Shown: positions 17,245-26,015 of the stretch, in pieces | Position numbering within the stretch: the stretch's first letter is position 1 | How the letters are laid out: each line of letters opens with the position of its first letter | Assembly (NCBI GenBank): GCA_937884755.1 | Contig: CAKZYJ010000004.1 | Span: 1-39,949 of the forward strand | Source of the DNA: an uncultured Flammeovirgaceae bacterium | Lineage (GTDB): Bacteria; Bacteroidota; Bacteroidia; Cytophagales; Cyclobacteriaceae | Direction: 5' to 3' | DNA length: 39,949 nucleotides | Made by a program: the position numbers and the translations under genes | The notes under the pieces: generated by a model | What the model was told of the DNA's origin: nothing | The model's input: the letters and a program-made list of their open reading frames with translations, nothing else | Database searches by the model: none

Positions 17245-17269
17245 GTCCCGATTGGTAACCGATCAGGAC
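17245..17269 (-). terminator. Imperfect hairpin after the MFS gene
   Basis: Arms 17245-17256 (GTCCCGATTGGT) and 17258-17269 (ACCGATCAGGAC) are inverted with one mismatch and one G-T wobble, giving a stem of about ten pairs with a minimal loop. It begins six bases after the MFS stop codon and precedes the ROK start by about 90 bases. No T-run follows it on the minus strand. It may limit read-through into, or protect mRNA upstream of, the ROK gene rather than terminate fully. Confidence 0.4.
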
Positions 17270-17275
17270 TTCCGT

Positions 17276-18613
17276 CTAGCTGATTTGAAGTTCTTTCTCG
17301 ATCTGCTCCAGTGATTTACCCTTGGTTTCGGGAACAAAGAACCAGACAAATACGAAGCTAAAGGCAGCAATCACTGCGAAAATCCCAAATGAGAAGGCTC
17401 CCCCTTTATTGGCTAATAACCAAGGGAAAGTTTGGGTCACCAAGTAGGTAGAGCTCCAGTGCATAAACAGAGCTACAGACATAGCGGAACCTCGGTATTT
17501 ATTAGGAAATATTTCCGATACCATCACCCACATCACGGCAGCGTGCGTAGCGGCAAAAGATGCAATGTAACCAAGAATGGAGAACAGTACTCCGTAACCA
17601 GCTCCACCATCACTTAAGAAAGAAATTGAAAGAAAGGTCAGCGAGACTGTCATACCTACCGAACCAGCCAGGAGTAGTGGCTTACGTCCCAGCCGATCTA
17701 CCAGATTAATGGCCACAAAGGTGAAAAGTAGATTAACTCCTCCAATCGCAACTGTTTGAGCTAAAGCCGATTCCAGCCCCGCACCCGCCGAGGCAAAAAT
17801 AGTAGGAGCGTAATAGATGATGGCGTTAATACCTACCAGTTGTTGCAGCATAGCTAAAACGATCCCAATGAAGGTAATTTTCGCCATTCCCCCTTTAAAC
17901 AAATCAGCAAATGCTACTTTCTCTTGTTCTCCGCGTAGCGATTCTTCAATTTCGCTCATTTCTTCAGCAATGTGGCTTTCACCTTCTAGCTTCTTCAGTA
18001 CCTCTCGTGCCTTGGCTTCCTGATGATTTTTAAACAACCAGCGAGGGCTTTCTGGAATGATAAATAGCAAACCAAAGAACATAAGGGCAGGTAAGGCTTC
18101 ACTACCTAACATATATCTCCAGCTTTCGTCACCGAAACTCGAGGCAAACAGCAAGTTGGTAAAGTACACCACCAAAATACCAATCACAATGGTTAGCTGA
18201 TTGATTGATACTAATCGTCCGCGCCGATCAGCCGGGGAAATTTCAGCGATATACGTGGGGGAAAGTGCGGAGGCTGCTCCTACCCCAATTCCCCCCAAAA
18301 TTCGGGCTAACACAAAAAAAGTAAAATCAGTAGCCAGTGCGGTACCAATGGCAGAGAGCGTAAACAGCAAAGCCGTGACAATCAGTACCCGTTTCCTTCC
18401 GAACAAATCGCTGACAAAGCCCGCAGAGAATGCTCCTATAATACAACCAACAATTACACTGGATACGGCCCAACCCAGCGCTAGTTCGTCAAGATTGAAA
18501 TACTTTTGAATGAAAGGGTTGGCACCGGAGATAACGGCTGTATCAAAACCAAATAAAAAGCCCCCAAGGGCTGCGATAAAGGTAATAGTGTAGACGTAGG
18601 TTTGGCGTTTCAT
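17276..18613 (-). CDS. Sugar porter, major facilitator superfamily
   Basis: A 445-residue inner-membrane transporter with 12 hydrophobic segments and the sugar-porter family signatures. These are GGFLFGFDTAVISGA in helix 1, DLFGRKRVL (loop 2-3), GIGVGAASALSPTYIAEISP with ADRRGRLVSINQL, PESPRWLF before the central loop, the QQLVGINAIIYYAPTIF segment in helix 7, DRLGRKPLLL (loop 8-9) and VPETKGKSLEQIE at the C-terminus. These match XylE/GlcP/GLUT-like H+- or Na+-coupled hexose or pentose carriers. I use the ATG at 18613; a TTG nine bases upstream is less likely. The ROK kinase gene follows on the same strand after 120 bases, so import and phosphorylation of one sugar is a reasonable joint role. 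Confidence 0.93.
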   Translation of the reverse strand: MKRQTYVYTITFIAALGGFLFGFDTAVISGANPFIQKYFNLDELALGWAVSSVIVGCIIGAFSAGFVSDLFGRKRVLIVTALLFTLSAIGTALATDFTFFVLARILGGIGVGAASALSPTYIAEISPADRRGRLVSINQLTIVIGILVVYFTNLLFASSFGDESWRYMLGSEALPALMFFGLLFIIPESPRWLFKNHQEAKAREVLKKLEGESHIAEEMSEIEESLRGEQEKVAFADLFKGGMAKITFIGIVLAMLQQLVGINAIIYYAPTIFASAGAGLESALAQTVAIGGVNLLFTFVAINLVDRLGRKPLLLAGSVGMTVSLTFLSISFLSDGGAGYGVLFSILGYIASFAATHAAVMWVMVSEIFPNKYRGSAMSVALFMHWSSTYLVTQTFPWLLANKGGAFSFGIFAVIAAFSFVFVWFFVPETKGKSLEQIEKELQIS

Positions 18614-18713
18614 AAAATGCAATTAAGCGAATAAATATCAGCTTAAATTGCAAATATTGCCTTAGTTTACCTAATATGCTGTTAAAAACTTGGTCTAGTT
18701 GTCAGCTCAACTG

Positions 18714-20012
18714 CTACATACTCAGTGAGGTGCCGTCGCTATAGCGAATTTGAGTAGGCTCCCAATCCACAATTAAATCTGAAAGCTCAGTTTCTACTAA
18801 TTTCTTAGCTCGATTACTCGTAGGGGATATTTGCTGCGTCACATGATAGATTGCCTTCTCATTTTTGCCCAATGCACGATCGTAAATTAAAGGTAACACC
18901 TCCAATATTTCTCCTGAACTATTTGAAAAGACTACCTCACCTCTTAAAGATGTAAGATCCCGCTCCGAGCGATTGTGAAAAACAAATTTATAAGTTAGCT
19001 CATCTTTGCTTATCGGATCAGAAAAAAACTTTTCCATGACAGCTACAATCACGGTACTTTTCATCTCATCAACATCAGAACTTGAAGTAGATTGATTAGT
19101 CTGTCTATCCAAATTCGCTATAGGCATTTCGGAAATTTGAGAGGAGAATAACTTCAATTCTTCTTCGTCAACAAACACATTTCCGAACATTCCAAATCCG
19201 ATAATTTCCGAATCGGAAGGTAAGCTTAGTTTGGTTAGAGAAAAGAGAAAGAAGTTAGCCCGTTCAATACTTGATGTTACATTTAGCTCGGTTTGTATTC
19301 CACCTGAAGTAGAAACATTTTGAATATTATTTTCAGAATTACTACCGTATGTAAAAGAGCTGTTGATTACAGATTGCACTTGTCTTTGTACTACCAATCG
19401 GTGTTTTTCTAAACTAGGATTAGTTATCAATGCTGCAACTAGAAATATAAACACACAGACAAGTCCTACAATTGGTAAAATATTTTTTTCTTTCGGTTTT
19501 GGTTGGTAATAATGCGAGAAGTTTACTGTTTCGTGGCCAGAGAAATCAGACTGCTGAGGAAGGGCAGAATCAATAAAGTTAGCACTAAACCTCTGTGTCT
19601 TTACCGGTTCGTCTTTTAAACGACCAGTATCCTCTGGTAGTCTTAAATCTTCTTGCCAACCGTTCTTAAACTCATTATTAGTTTCCGGTAGCCGGATATT
19701 TGTTATTTTCTGGGTCTTGTTTTTTGGCTTGCCATAAGAAATTACTAACGAATTCAATAAAACTGTTAGCTCTTCGGCCGTTTGGAAGTAGTGCTTCACA
19801 GCATTTTTCAATGCTTTGTCCACCTTTGGGGTTGAACTTTTGACTAGAATTATCTCATGATTGGCTAAGGACTCATCTTCCCTGGAGTACAGATAAACAT
19901 CTCGTTGTTTGGTGTGGCGCCAAAGAATGCATGGAATCTCACCTTCAATACTGTCGATTTCCTCAAAATAATTTCTGATTAATCGAATACGCTCTGCTTT
20001 AGTCATAGCCAA
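18714..20012 (-). CDS. Unrecognised single-pass membrane protein (432 aa)
   Basis: No confident family match. Residues 1-95 form a compact alpha/beta cytosolic region (start MAMTKAERIRLIRNYFEEID). About 96-175 is a polar, probably disordered linker. One membrane helix spans about 178-196 (ILPIVGLVCVFIFLVAALIT). The remaining 235 residues would be periplasmic. Within them, 213-285 (with FFLFSLTKLSLP, then GFGMFGNVFVDEEEL) loosely resembles the DUF4359 type of small secreted domain. About 318-425 has alternating strands like an FxLYD or immunoglobulin-type fold. Base composition is slightly more AT-rich than its neighbours. It stands alone, between the sugar-porter and glycan regions, and no function is proposed. 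Confidence 0.65.
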   Translation of the reverse strand: MAMTKAERIRLIRNYFEEIDSIEGEIPCILWRHTKQRDVYLYSREDESLANHEIILVKSSTPKVDKALKNAVKHYFQTAEELTVLLNSLVISYGKPKNKTQKITNIRLPETNNEFKNGWQEDLRLPEDTGRLKDEPVKTQRFSANFIDSALPQQSDFSGHETVNFSHYYQPKPKEKNILPIVGLVCVFIFLVAALITNPSLEKHRLVVQRQVQSVINSSFTYGSNSENNIQNVSTSGGIQTELNVTSSIERANFFLFSLTKLSLPSDSEIIGFGMFGNVFVDEEELKLFSSQISEMPIANLDRQTNQSTSSSDVDEMKSTVIVAVMEKFFSDPISKDELTYKFVFHNRSERDLTSLRGEVVFSNSSGEILEVLPLIYDRALGKNEKAIYHVTQQISPTSNRAKKLVETELSDLIVDWEPTQIRYSDGTSLSM

Positions 20013-20131
20013 TAAGTTAGGGTAGTAGAATACTAAGGTAGAAACAATATTTCTAACGAAAAACCTTTACCAATCAGTATGCGCTGAGGCGGAGAATGTA
20101 ATCTTATACTTTTCAAAATTTACTTCGTAGT

Positions 20132-20764
20132 TCATTTAATAGATCGGGCGGGTACCCCAGCGTATACACCGGGTTTACTGATACTCTGATGAACGTAAGT
20201 ATGCGCTCCGATAACACTACCTTTGGCAATGCTTACGCCCTGCTTTATGGTAGCATGACTGCCAATCAGTACTCCCTCACCAATGAATACATCACCATTT
20301 ATGATGGCACCGGTAGCTATATGACAATGATCGCCTACTGTTGCATCGTGCTCTACTAACGCTCGGGTGTTGATAATTACATTGCGTCCAACGGTAGCTC
20401 CAGCGTTTACTATTGCCTGATGCATAACCACCGTACCCGGTCCTACCTGCGCATGAGCAGAAACATGCGCTAACGGAGAAATAATGGTAGCTAATTTCCC
20501 TCCAAAACCTGTAATGCGCTTATACAACTGTACTCTTAATTGGGCTGAGGTAAGTTGCCCAACCGTCAGCAGAAAATACTGATCTTCCCGATTCAAAGAC
20601 TCGAGTTCAGAATCGGCAGCGACGATTGGATAATTTAGTACCGTACTATTTACCTTCTCCGGCCGATCTACGATTCCATTAATCTGGTATTGGGCTTGGG
20701 TCTCAATTACATCAATCACTGACTTGGCGTGTCCACCACCGCCTACTAAAATCAGTTTATGCAT
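20132..20764 (-). CDS. NeuD/PglD-type sugar O- or N-acyltransferase
   Basis: A 210-residue protein with the two-part build of NeuD/PglD enzymes. An N-terminal Rossmann-like domain carries LVGGGGHAKSVIDVIE (5-20), and a left-handed beta-helix of hexapeptide repeats runs from about 95 to the end (ISPLAHVSAHAQVGPGTVVM through VIGAHTYVHQSISKPGVYAGVPAR). The His in the VEHDATVGD turn matches the catalytic base region. Such enzymes acetylate amino sugars of surface glycans such as bacillosamine-, perosamine- or sialic-acid-like residues. Its ATG overlaps the stop of the upstream aminotransferase frame by eight bases (ATGCATAA), so the two were translated as a coupled pair, consistent with transamination followed by acetylation of one nucleotide sugar. 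Confidence 0.9.
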   Translation of the reverse strand: MHKLILVGGGGHAKSVIDVIETQAQYQINGIVDRPEKVNSTVLNYPIVAADSELESLNREDQYFLLTVGQLTSAQLRVQLYKRITGFGGKLATIISPLAHVSAHAQVGPGTVVMHQAIVNAGATVGRNVIINTRALVEHDATVGDHCHIATGAIINGDVFIGEGVLIGSHATIKQGVSIAKGSVIGAHTYVHQSISKPGVYAGVPARSIK

Positions 20765-21899
20765 GAGGAATGATACTAGAGGGTAAGTTGGCTAAACAAT
20801 CTTCAGCCCACTCACTAATAGGAAGTGGACCTCGGCAACAATCCCTAAATCGAGGGTGACGATGCAAGGAACACCAAGCGGCCCGGGTCTCAATTTGAGC
20901 CGCGTTAGTCTGTCGAACAAAATCATCTCGTTGTTCCCGGGTTGGAAAAAGTGCGGTCTGCAGCCAGTAATTGGAGTAGACGTCTGGTTTTTCAGTGAAA
21001 ATAGTTACTTCCGAGTTAGAAAATAATTCTTGATACCAATTGGTAAGTGCTCTCTTTTGCTGAATATTATGGTCTAAATGCTTCCACTGCGCTAAACCCA
21101 AAGCAGCATTAAGTGCGGGCATGCGATAATTGTAGCCTACCTGGGTAGAGATCGCATTGATCTGATTTTTAGACTGAGTTGCAATAGCCCTAGCTTGAGT
21201 AAACCTTTGTTCATCGTTCTTCACCAACATCCCACCACCACCTCACGTAACAATTTTATTGCCGTTAAAACTGATTACCCCAAAATCTCCCAATGAGCCA
21301 TCCGATTCATTATTCAGCCTACTTCCTAATCCTTCGGCGGCATCTTCCACAACCTTAATGTTGTATTGTTGACAAATATCTATAATTTCAAGCATCCGGC
21401 CCGGATGGCCGAAAGTATGTACCGGCATACAGGCTGAGATTCGCTTCCCACTCTGTCGGTGAAAGCAGAAACTCTGAACCATCCTGGTTTCAGTATCCAA
21501 AAACCTACTAAGGGCATCCGGGCACAACCCGAGGGTAGATCGGTCTATGTCTACAAAAGCTGGCTGGGCTCCGGCGTGTTGTATCGCGTTGGCCGTAGCG
21601 ATAAATGTAAATGGTTGGGTGATTACTAAGTCATCCATACGTACACCGCAAACCATGAGGCTCAGATGCAAAGCAGCAGTACCACTGCTGGTAGCTACCG
21701 CATATTTAACTCTCAACCGTTTAGCCACACTTTTTTCCAGTTGAGATACTTCCTCCCCAATGGTAGAAACTTTAGCTGTTTGCAAACAGCGGTTGATATA
21801 CTGCTGCTCATTGCCGAACATTGCAGTCTCAATAAGGTAAATGTTACCTTCTAAACGTTGGAAACGCCGACGTACTTCCCGGATAAACTGGTTAACCAT
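20757..21899 (-). pseudogene. DegT/DnrJ/EryC1 (LegC-like) aminotransferase, split by in-frame TGA
   Basis: One continuous frame of 380 codons is interrupted once, by TGA at 21243-21245. The 218-residue first part has the PLP-aminotransferase layout: VKYAVATSSGTAALHLSLM, QPFTFIATANAI, VDIDRSTL, VVEDAAEGLGS, and the PLP-lysine segment ISFNGNKIVT (Lys215). The second part, in the same frame, continues with GGGGMLVKNDEQR and runs through VGYNYRMPALNAALGLAQ to the family end NLPSS. In homologues the PLP lysine is followed by a run of glycines, so TGA replaces an expected glycine codon, most simply GGA to TGA. No other damage is visible, so the change is recent, an assembly error or tolerated. The intact enzyme would aminate a 4-keto nucleotide sugar. 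Confidence 0.85.
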
Positions 21900-21908
21900 T
21901 TTTTTAAA

Positions 21909-23000
21909 TTGCCAACGCCTAAAAATAGCAAAAAGAAACTGATTATCATTCTGTGCCCTTACCCTCAGGGAGGAGCTCCTAGCCAGCGCTTTCGCTACGA
22001 ACAGTATTTATCAGCTTTAGAAAATAAAGGCTACGACTATAACACTTATTCTTTCCTTGACGAAAAGACTAACCGAATTCTCTATCAGCCAGGGTATATT
22101 CTTCAAAAAATATGGGGTATTCTTACCGGTTATTTCCGAAGAGTATACCACGTTTTTCGGTCTTACCGAGCAGATGCAGTACTCATTCACCGAGAAGCTA
22201 CCCCTTTAGGGCCGCCGTGGGTGGAATGGCTTATCGGAAAGGTGCTTAACGGGAAGATTATCTATGATTTCGATGACGCGATCTGGCTGGCCGACCAATC
22301 AGGGGTGAATAGTTGGGTATCGAAATTAAAATGGCACAGCAAAGTAAAATCAGTATGCCAATGGAGCTATCGGGTAAGTATTGGTAATAATTACCTTGCC
22401 GACTTCGCCCGAAAGTACAACCCTGATACCATTATAAACCCCACTACCATCGACACTGAGAACCACCACAATATTTTAACTAATCATCAATATCGGCCAG
22501 TAACCATTGGTTGGACCGGATCACACTCCACTCTCAAGTATTTGTCATCAATAGAAAAGGTATTAATTCGGCTATCAGAATCCTATGATTTTAAGTTCTT
22601 GGTAATTGCTGATCGATCTCCAACCCTCAATATCAAAAATCTGGAATTCATCCAATGGAATCAGACTACCGAGATTCAGGATTTAGCGCAGATTCAAATC
22701 GGAATTATGCCGCTTACCGATACTCCCTGGTCTAGGGGTAAATGCGGTTTTAAAGCTTTGCAGTATTTATCCCTGGGAATTCCGGCTGTAGTATCACCCG
22801 TAGGGGTAAACGCTGAGATAGTTGAAGCGAATAAACAAGGGTTTCACGCGACCACTGAATTAGAATGGTACGTTAGTTTAGAAAAATTACTAACTGATAC
22901 CACGCTACGAGAAAAAATGGGAATAGCCGGTCGTCAACGGGTAATTGATCACTATTCAGTAAAGTCAAATACATCAAATTTTCTTCAGTTACTCCCCTAA
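21909..23000 (+). CDS. Family GT4-like glycosyltransferase
   Basis: A roughly 363-residue cytosolic glycosyltransferase. The N-terminal half has LIIILCPYPQGGAPSQRFRY and KIIYDFDDAIWLAD. The C-terminal half carries the GT-B nucleotide-sugar domain with VTIGWTGSHST, IGIMPLTDTPWSRGKCGFKALQYLSLGIPAVVSPVG and NAEIVE, the family's donor-binding region. No ATG lies before the conserved start. TTG at 21909 is chosen because an upstream TTG at 21858 would place the start inside the divergent aminotransferase gene. The two divergent genes are then only nine bases apart, so any promoter must lie inside coding sequence. It is the only plus-strand gene in the glycan region and meets the Wzi-like gene two bases after its stop. 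Confidence 0.85.
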   Translation: MPTPKNSKKKLIIILCPYPQGGAPSQRFRYEQYLSALENKGYDYNTYSFLDEKTNRILYQPGYILQKIWGILTGYFRRVYHVFRSYRADAVLIHREATPLGPPWVEWLIGKVLNGKIIYDFDDAIWLADQSGVNSWVSKLKWHSKVKSVCQWSYRVSIGNNYLADFARKYNPDTIINPTTIDTENHHNILTNHQYRPVTIGWTGSHSTLKYLSSIEKVLIRLSESYDFKFLVIADRSPTLNIKNLEFIQWNQTTEIQDLAQIQIGIMPLTDTPWSRGKCGFKALQYLSLGIPAVVSPVGVNAEIVEANKQGFHATTELEWYVSLEKLLTDTTLREKMGIAGRQRVIDHYSVKSNTSNFLQLLP

Positions 23001-23006
23001 CGTTAG
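22997..23006. repeat. Palindrome holding two convergent stop codons
   Basis: CTAACGTTAG is a perfect 10-bp palindrome that contains the TAA stop of the glycosyltransferase (22998-23000) and, on the other strand, the TAA stop of the Wzi-like gene (23003-23005). It is too small to be a terminator by itself. It shows how tightly the two convergent genes are packed. Confidence 0.6.
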
Positions 23007-24706
23007 TAGTCGTGCCGAATACGTTCAATATTCACCCGTAAGCTCAACGACAAAAAATTGGTTTTCTGTTCCAAATCTAGTTCAGCCGCAGTTTGCAATC
23101 GGTGAAGATAACTGACATCGACAAATACATTATGCCAGACTTGATAACTAGCAACAGCTTCTAACGAGGTTAGATCAGTGGCTATACCCTGCCCTAGTTC
23201 GTTACCGTACTCTTGCTCTCGAGTTCGATTGTCCAAAAGAATATCGCTTCCCCAGTTAGAGTTGAGAGTATCTGCACCAAACCGGGCTAATATTCCCCTT
23301 CCCCGAAGTGTTAGTCGGCCAAAAGGTTGGTACTGAGCCAGGAACACAGTTTCGCTCAAGTTAGCCCCCAGCGGATGTGCTAGTGGCTGCCGGTAATGCG
23401 TGTAAGCTCGGTATAAATCTTCGTGAGCGTAAGTGTAAGGACGTACTCGATTATGTTCTATCTGTAAATCCAGATTTCGGATGGAGAAAGCATCAATATA
23501 CTTTCCACCAACTTGAAGAGCATATTTGTTTCCCCACCAGCCCTGATTATTCCGCAATTCACTTACAATAAGTTCATCTAACACAAACTGAGCATAGGCA
23601 TTCCAATGTTTGCCAATAATCCAGTCTGCATCTACTCCCAACAACGCATTTCCATTGCTCCCATTTTGTTGCTCAATAACACGATAAAAAGCAAACGGAT
23701 TCAGGTAGCGAGCATCGAACCGCTCCGACTCATCGCCGTAAACGATGGCCTCAAACAAGCCAATATTGAGTTTTTTGGTAACATCTATACCGACCCGGTG
23801 CATAGCCATTTGCTTGATTGGAAATGGAGTTGTACCAAACAGCCCAGTTTCATTACCAAAAATATCAGCAGTTAGTTGCCCCAATAAGTACGTAAAATGA
23901 ATGCGCCATACGTCTACATCTCCTCGAAAGTAAGCATAATTGTTACTAAAGTCGGAGAGTACCAGTGACCGGAAACCGTTTCCAATGAAGTGCTTTCCGT
24001 AGCCTAGCTCAAGCTGAATATGCTGGGTAGCCGAAAAGTTCAAGTGAGCCCGTGTATTCAAAAAGTCAATACCTCTACTGCCGTAACCCTTCCAAAATCC
24101 CTGGTAGGGTACCGTTAACGTTTGCTGAGTGTAATCCCATGAATAACCTGGGAGCGCCATTTGGTTTTCGCTGATGAAAGCATATAGGCCTACCTTCTTA
24201 TCAATCACTCCATCTATTTGAACACCTCTTGTGTTAACGTAGGGAATACCCTCCCTATCGTCGGCTCCTACCCCAAAGTATAATACGGGATTAACTCGCA
24301 AAAGAAGTCCTTTCGTTTGTACGTGCCAGAAATCACTAGGGCGACGATAAAAATAACGAAGAAAAGCAGTATTGGTCTCTTTCTGAAGGCTATCAACAAA
24401 TGGCCAGTTGTCGTTCAATAGGTACTGCAAGTTAAACTTATCAACTACCGTACGATTTAGCGACAGACTATCTAGAAAAGTTCTAACCTTGGTACGCTGA
24501 TAGGTTTTAACATTGGAATCAAACTCACTTGCCTGTTGACCTTGTAGTATCTCGTAACGGGATAGTAAATGGTAGTAGTCGGGATCGAGAAAAACTCGGC
24601 TACCTTGTCCATGCCCATTAATACAAAGAAATAACAATAGCAGGCTAACTAGATATCGTAGAATGATTACTTCGGGTTTGTTGATAAATGACTTTTTCAC
24701 GTTCAT
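23003..24706 (-). CDS. Wzi-like capsule assembly outer-membrane protein
   Basis: A 567-residue protein with an N-terminal hydrophobic export segment (ILRYLVSLLLLFLCINGHGQG) after a 14-residue basic lead, then a helical stretch and a long series of amphipathic strands. Features typical of the Bacteroidota Wzi family are the early DPDYYHLLSRYEILQG, FLRYFYRRPSDF, the LELGYGKHFIGNGFRSLVLSD strand pair, AYFRGDVDVWRIHFTYLLGQL, and a C-terminal VFVDVSYLHRLQT with a final barrel strand. Wzi in E. coli is a surface lectin that anchors group 1 capsule. Here it is the last gene of the two-component/TolC run; its start overlaps the preceding gene by about 60 bases, which suggests coupled translation. Confidence 0.8.
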   Translation of the reverse strand: MNVKKSFINKPEVIILRYLVSLLLLFLCINGHGQGSRVFLDPDYYHLLSRYEILQGQQASEFDSNVKTYQRTKVRTFLDSLSLNRTVVDKFNLQYLLNDNWPFVDSLQKETNTAFLRYFYRRPSDFWHVQTKGLLLRVNPVLYFGVGADDREGIPYVNTRGVQIDGVIDKKVGLYAFISENQMALPGYSWDYTQQTLTVPYQGFWKGYGSRGIDFLNTRAHLNFSATQHIQLELGYGKHFIGNGFRSLVLSDFSNNYAYFRGDVDVWRIHFTYLLGQLTADIFGNETGLFGTTPFPIKQMAMHRVGIDVTKKLNIGLFEAIVYGDESERFDARYLNPFAFYRVIEQQNGSNGNALLGVDADWIIGKHWNAYAQFVLDELIVSELRNNQGWWGNKYALQVGGKYIDAFSIRNLDLQIEHNRVRPYTYAHEDLYRAYTHYRQPLAHPLGANLSETVFLAQYQPFGRLTLRGRGILARFGADTLNSNWGSDILLDNRTREQEYGNELGQGIATDLTSLEAVASYQVWHNVFVDVSYLHRLQTAAELDLEQKTNFLSLSLRVNIERIRHDY

Positions 24707-26012
24707 TGGCGTGGAACCAAAGTATGAATAGTCCGGATAAATAAAATGGAAACATGGGAATTTTGTACCGGACTAAACTCCCAAAGTTATACGTAGATAT
24801 TCCTACCGCAAAGCTAAACGCAATTGCAAATAAAAGGCAGAAAAGAATAATTGGATTACCAAGAACTAACCGAAAGGCTCGAACAATTCCCGCTCGATAA
24901 ATTACATATAGTGTCAGAAGCAAAGTTCCAAAGCTTTCCAACGCCGAAAGCAGCATTACCGGATTGTAAGCTTCCCACAGATAGGGTCTGAACAATGTAA
25001 CATTAACCGCTAGAGGAAACTTACGTAGCATTCCAGTAGGGCTAAAGTCAAAATCACCGAGCGTATACACTGAACCACCCTGGCTCTCTCCCATATAGGC
25101 TAGGTAGCGAGCGGTAATCTCAGCAGTTTCGGACACTTTATCCAAAGAGTATTGAGAATTATCTTCCCCCACCTTTACGATAGCGTAATAACCCACAACC
25201 GCAGTTACCGCAAGTACAAAGGGGGTTATCATCCACCGGATGGCAGGTGAAGAAATCTGAGAGGAAAAACTAAAAAACACCCACAAAAGAGCTGGGGGCA
25301 GAAAGCATAGTACTATATATATCTTTATAGAGTAGATGGTATACAAGGCAAACAGCAAGATAAATCCGCTAGCAAGCAAACTTTTTCTTTCAAAAAAAAC
25401 TCTTACAATAGCCCAGGTTGCCCAACCCAATGCCCCCAAAGTAATCGTATCCTTCAGAATGCCTGAACCCCAAAATACCACCGACGGCACAAAGAGTATA
25501 GCAATAGCTAACTGCAAATGCAGCTTGGGGTAAAACTTATAGAAAGTTCTATACATCGCCCAGACTCCAGAAAAACTCAGAGCAGCAAACAAAATAGCTA
25601 TGGCAGTGTAGGAGTGAAAAGTTAATAGACCTAGCACCGCGATTATTCGGATGATAAAATACTCGGTTGGTGACCGAAACCAGTACATGCGAGTAGCATA
25701 GATAAATATTTCGGGTGTGTATTCACCTCGTGCCAGTAGTAGTTGGAGGCCTACTGCCGGATCATCGCCAAAGGCTTTATAAATAATGCCCGCATTCTGA
25801 TGATAATTAAAAGTATCACCACTAGGTTGGCCACCACCGTAGTAAAACTGATAGATAAACCCTACTGCCAATGCACCACCAATCTTGGCCAATAAAGCCC
25901 AGATAAAATAAGGCCTGATGGTAGGGTCGGTAAACCAGGGACGCAGGTAATAGCCTAGTCCGATTACCAAACCCATCAGCAGGGGAGCCATCAGTAGATC
26001 AAGCATCCCCAT
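24645..26012 (-). CDS. Polytopic membrane protein, candidate polysaccharide polymerase or ligase
   Basis: A 455-residue inner-membrane protein with ten or more hydrophobic helices and few charged residues outside the loops. No confident named family is recognised. The pattern of a large loop after helix 2-3 (FYYGGGQPSGDTFNYHQN), a conserved-looking VPSVVFWGSGILKDTITLGAL segment and a long periplasmic loop (around 290-345) recalls Wzy-type polymerases, O-antigen ligases and other C-type glycan membrane enzymes. The position between a TolC-like gene (three bases upstream) and a Wzi-like gene (overlapping downstream) supports a role in surface-glycan assembly, but this is inference. Two in-frame ATGs (26012 and 26006) open the gene. 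Confidence 0.7.
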   Translation of the reverse strand: MGMLDLLMAPLLMGLVIGLGYYLRPWFTDPTIRPYFIWALLAKIGGALAVGFIYQFYYGGGQPSGDTFNYHQNAGIIYKAFGDDPAVGLQLLLARGEYTPEIFIYATRMYWFRSPTEYFIIRIIAVLGLLTFHSYTAIAILFAALSFSGVWAMYRTFYKFYPKLHLQLAIAILFVPSVVFWGSGILKDTITLGALGWATWAIVRVFFERKSLLASGFILLFALYTIYSIKIYIVLCFLPPALLWVFFSFSSQISSPAIRWMITPFVLAVTAVVGYYAIVKVGEDNSQYSLDKVSETAEITARYLAYMGESQGGSVYTLGDFDFSPTGMLRKFPLAVNVTLFRPYLWEAYNPVMLLSALESFGTLLLTLYVIYRAGIVRAFRLVLGNPIILFCLLFAIAFSFAVGISTYNFGSLVRYKIPMFPFYLSGLFILWFHANEREKVIYQQTRSNHSTISS

Positions 26013-26015
26013 ATT

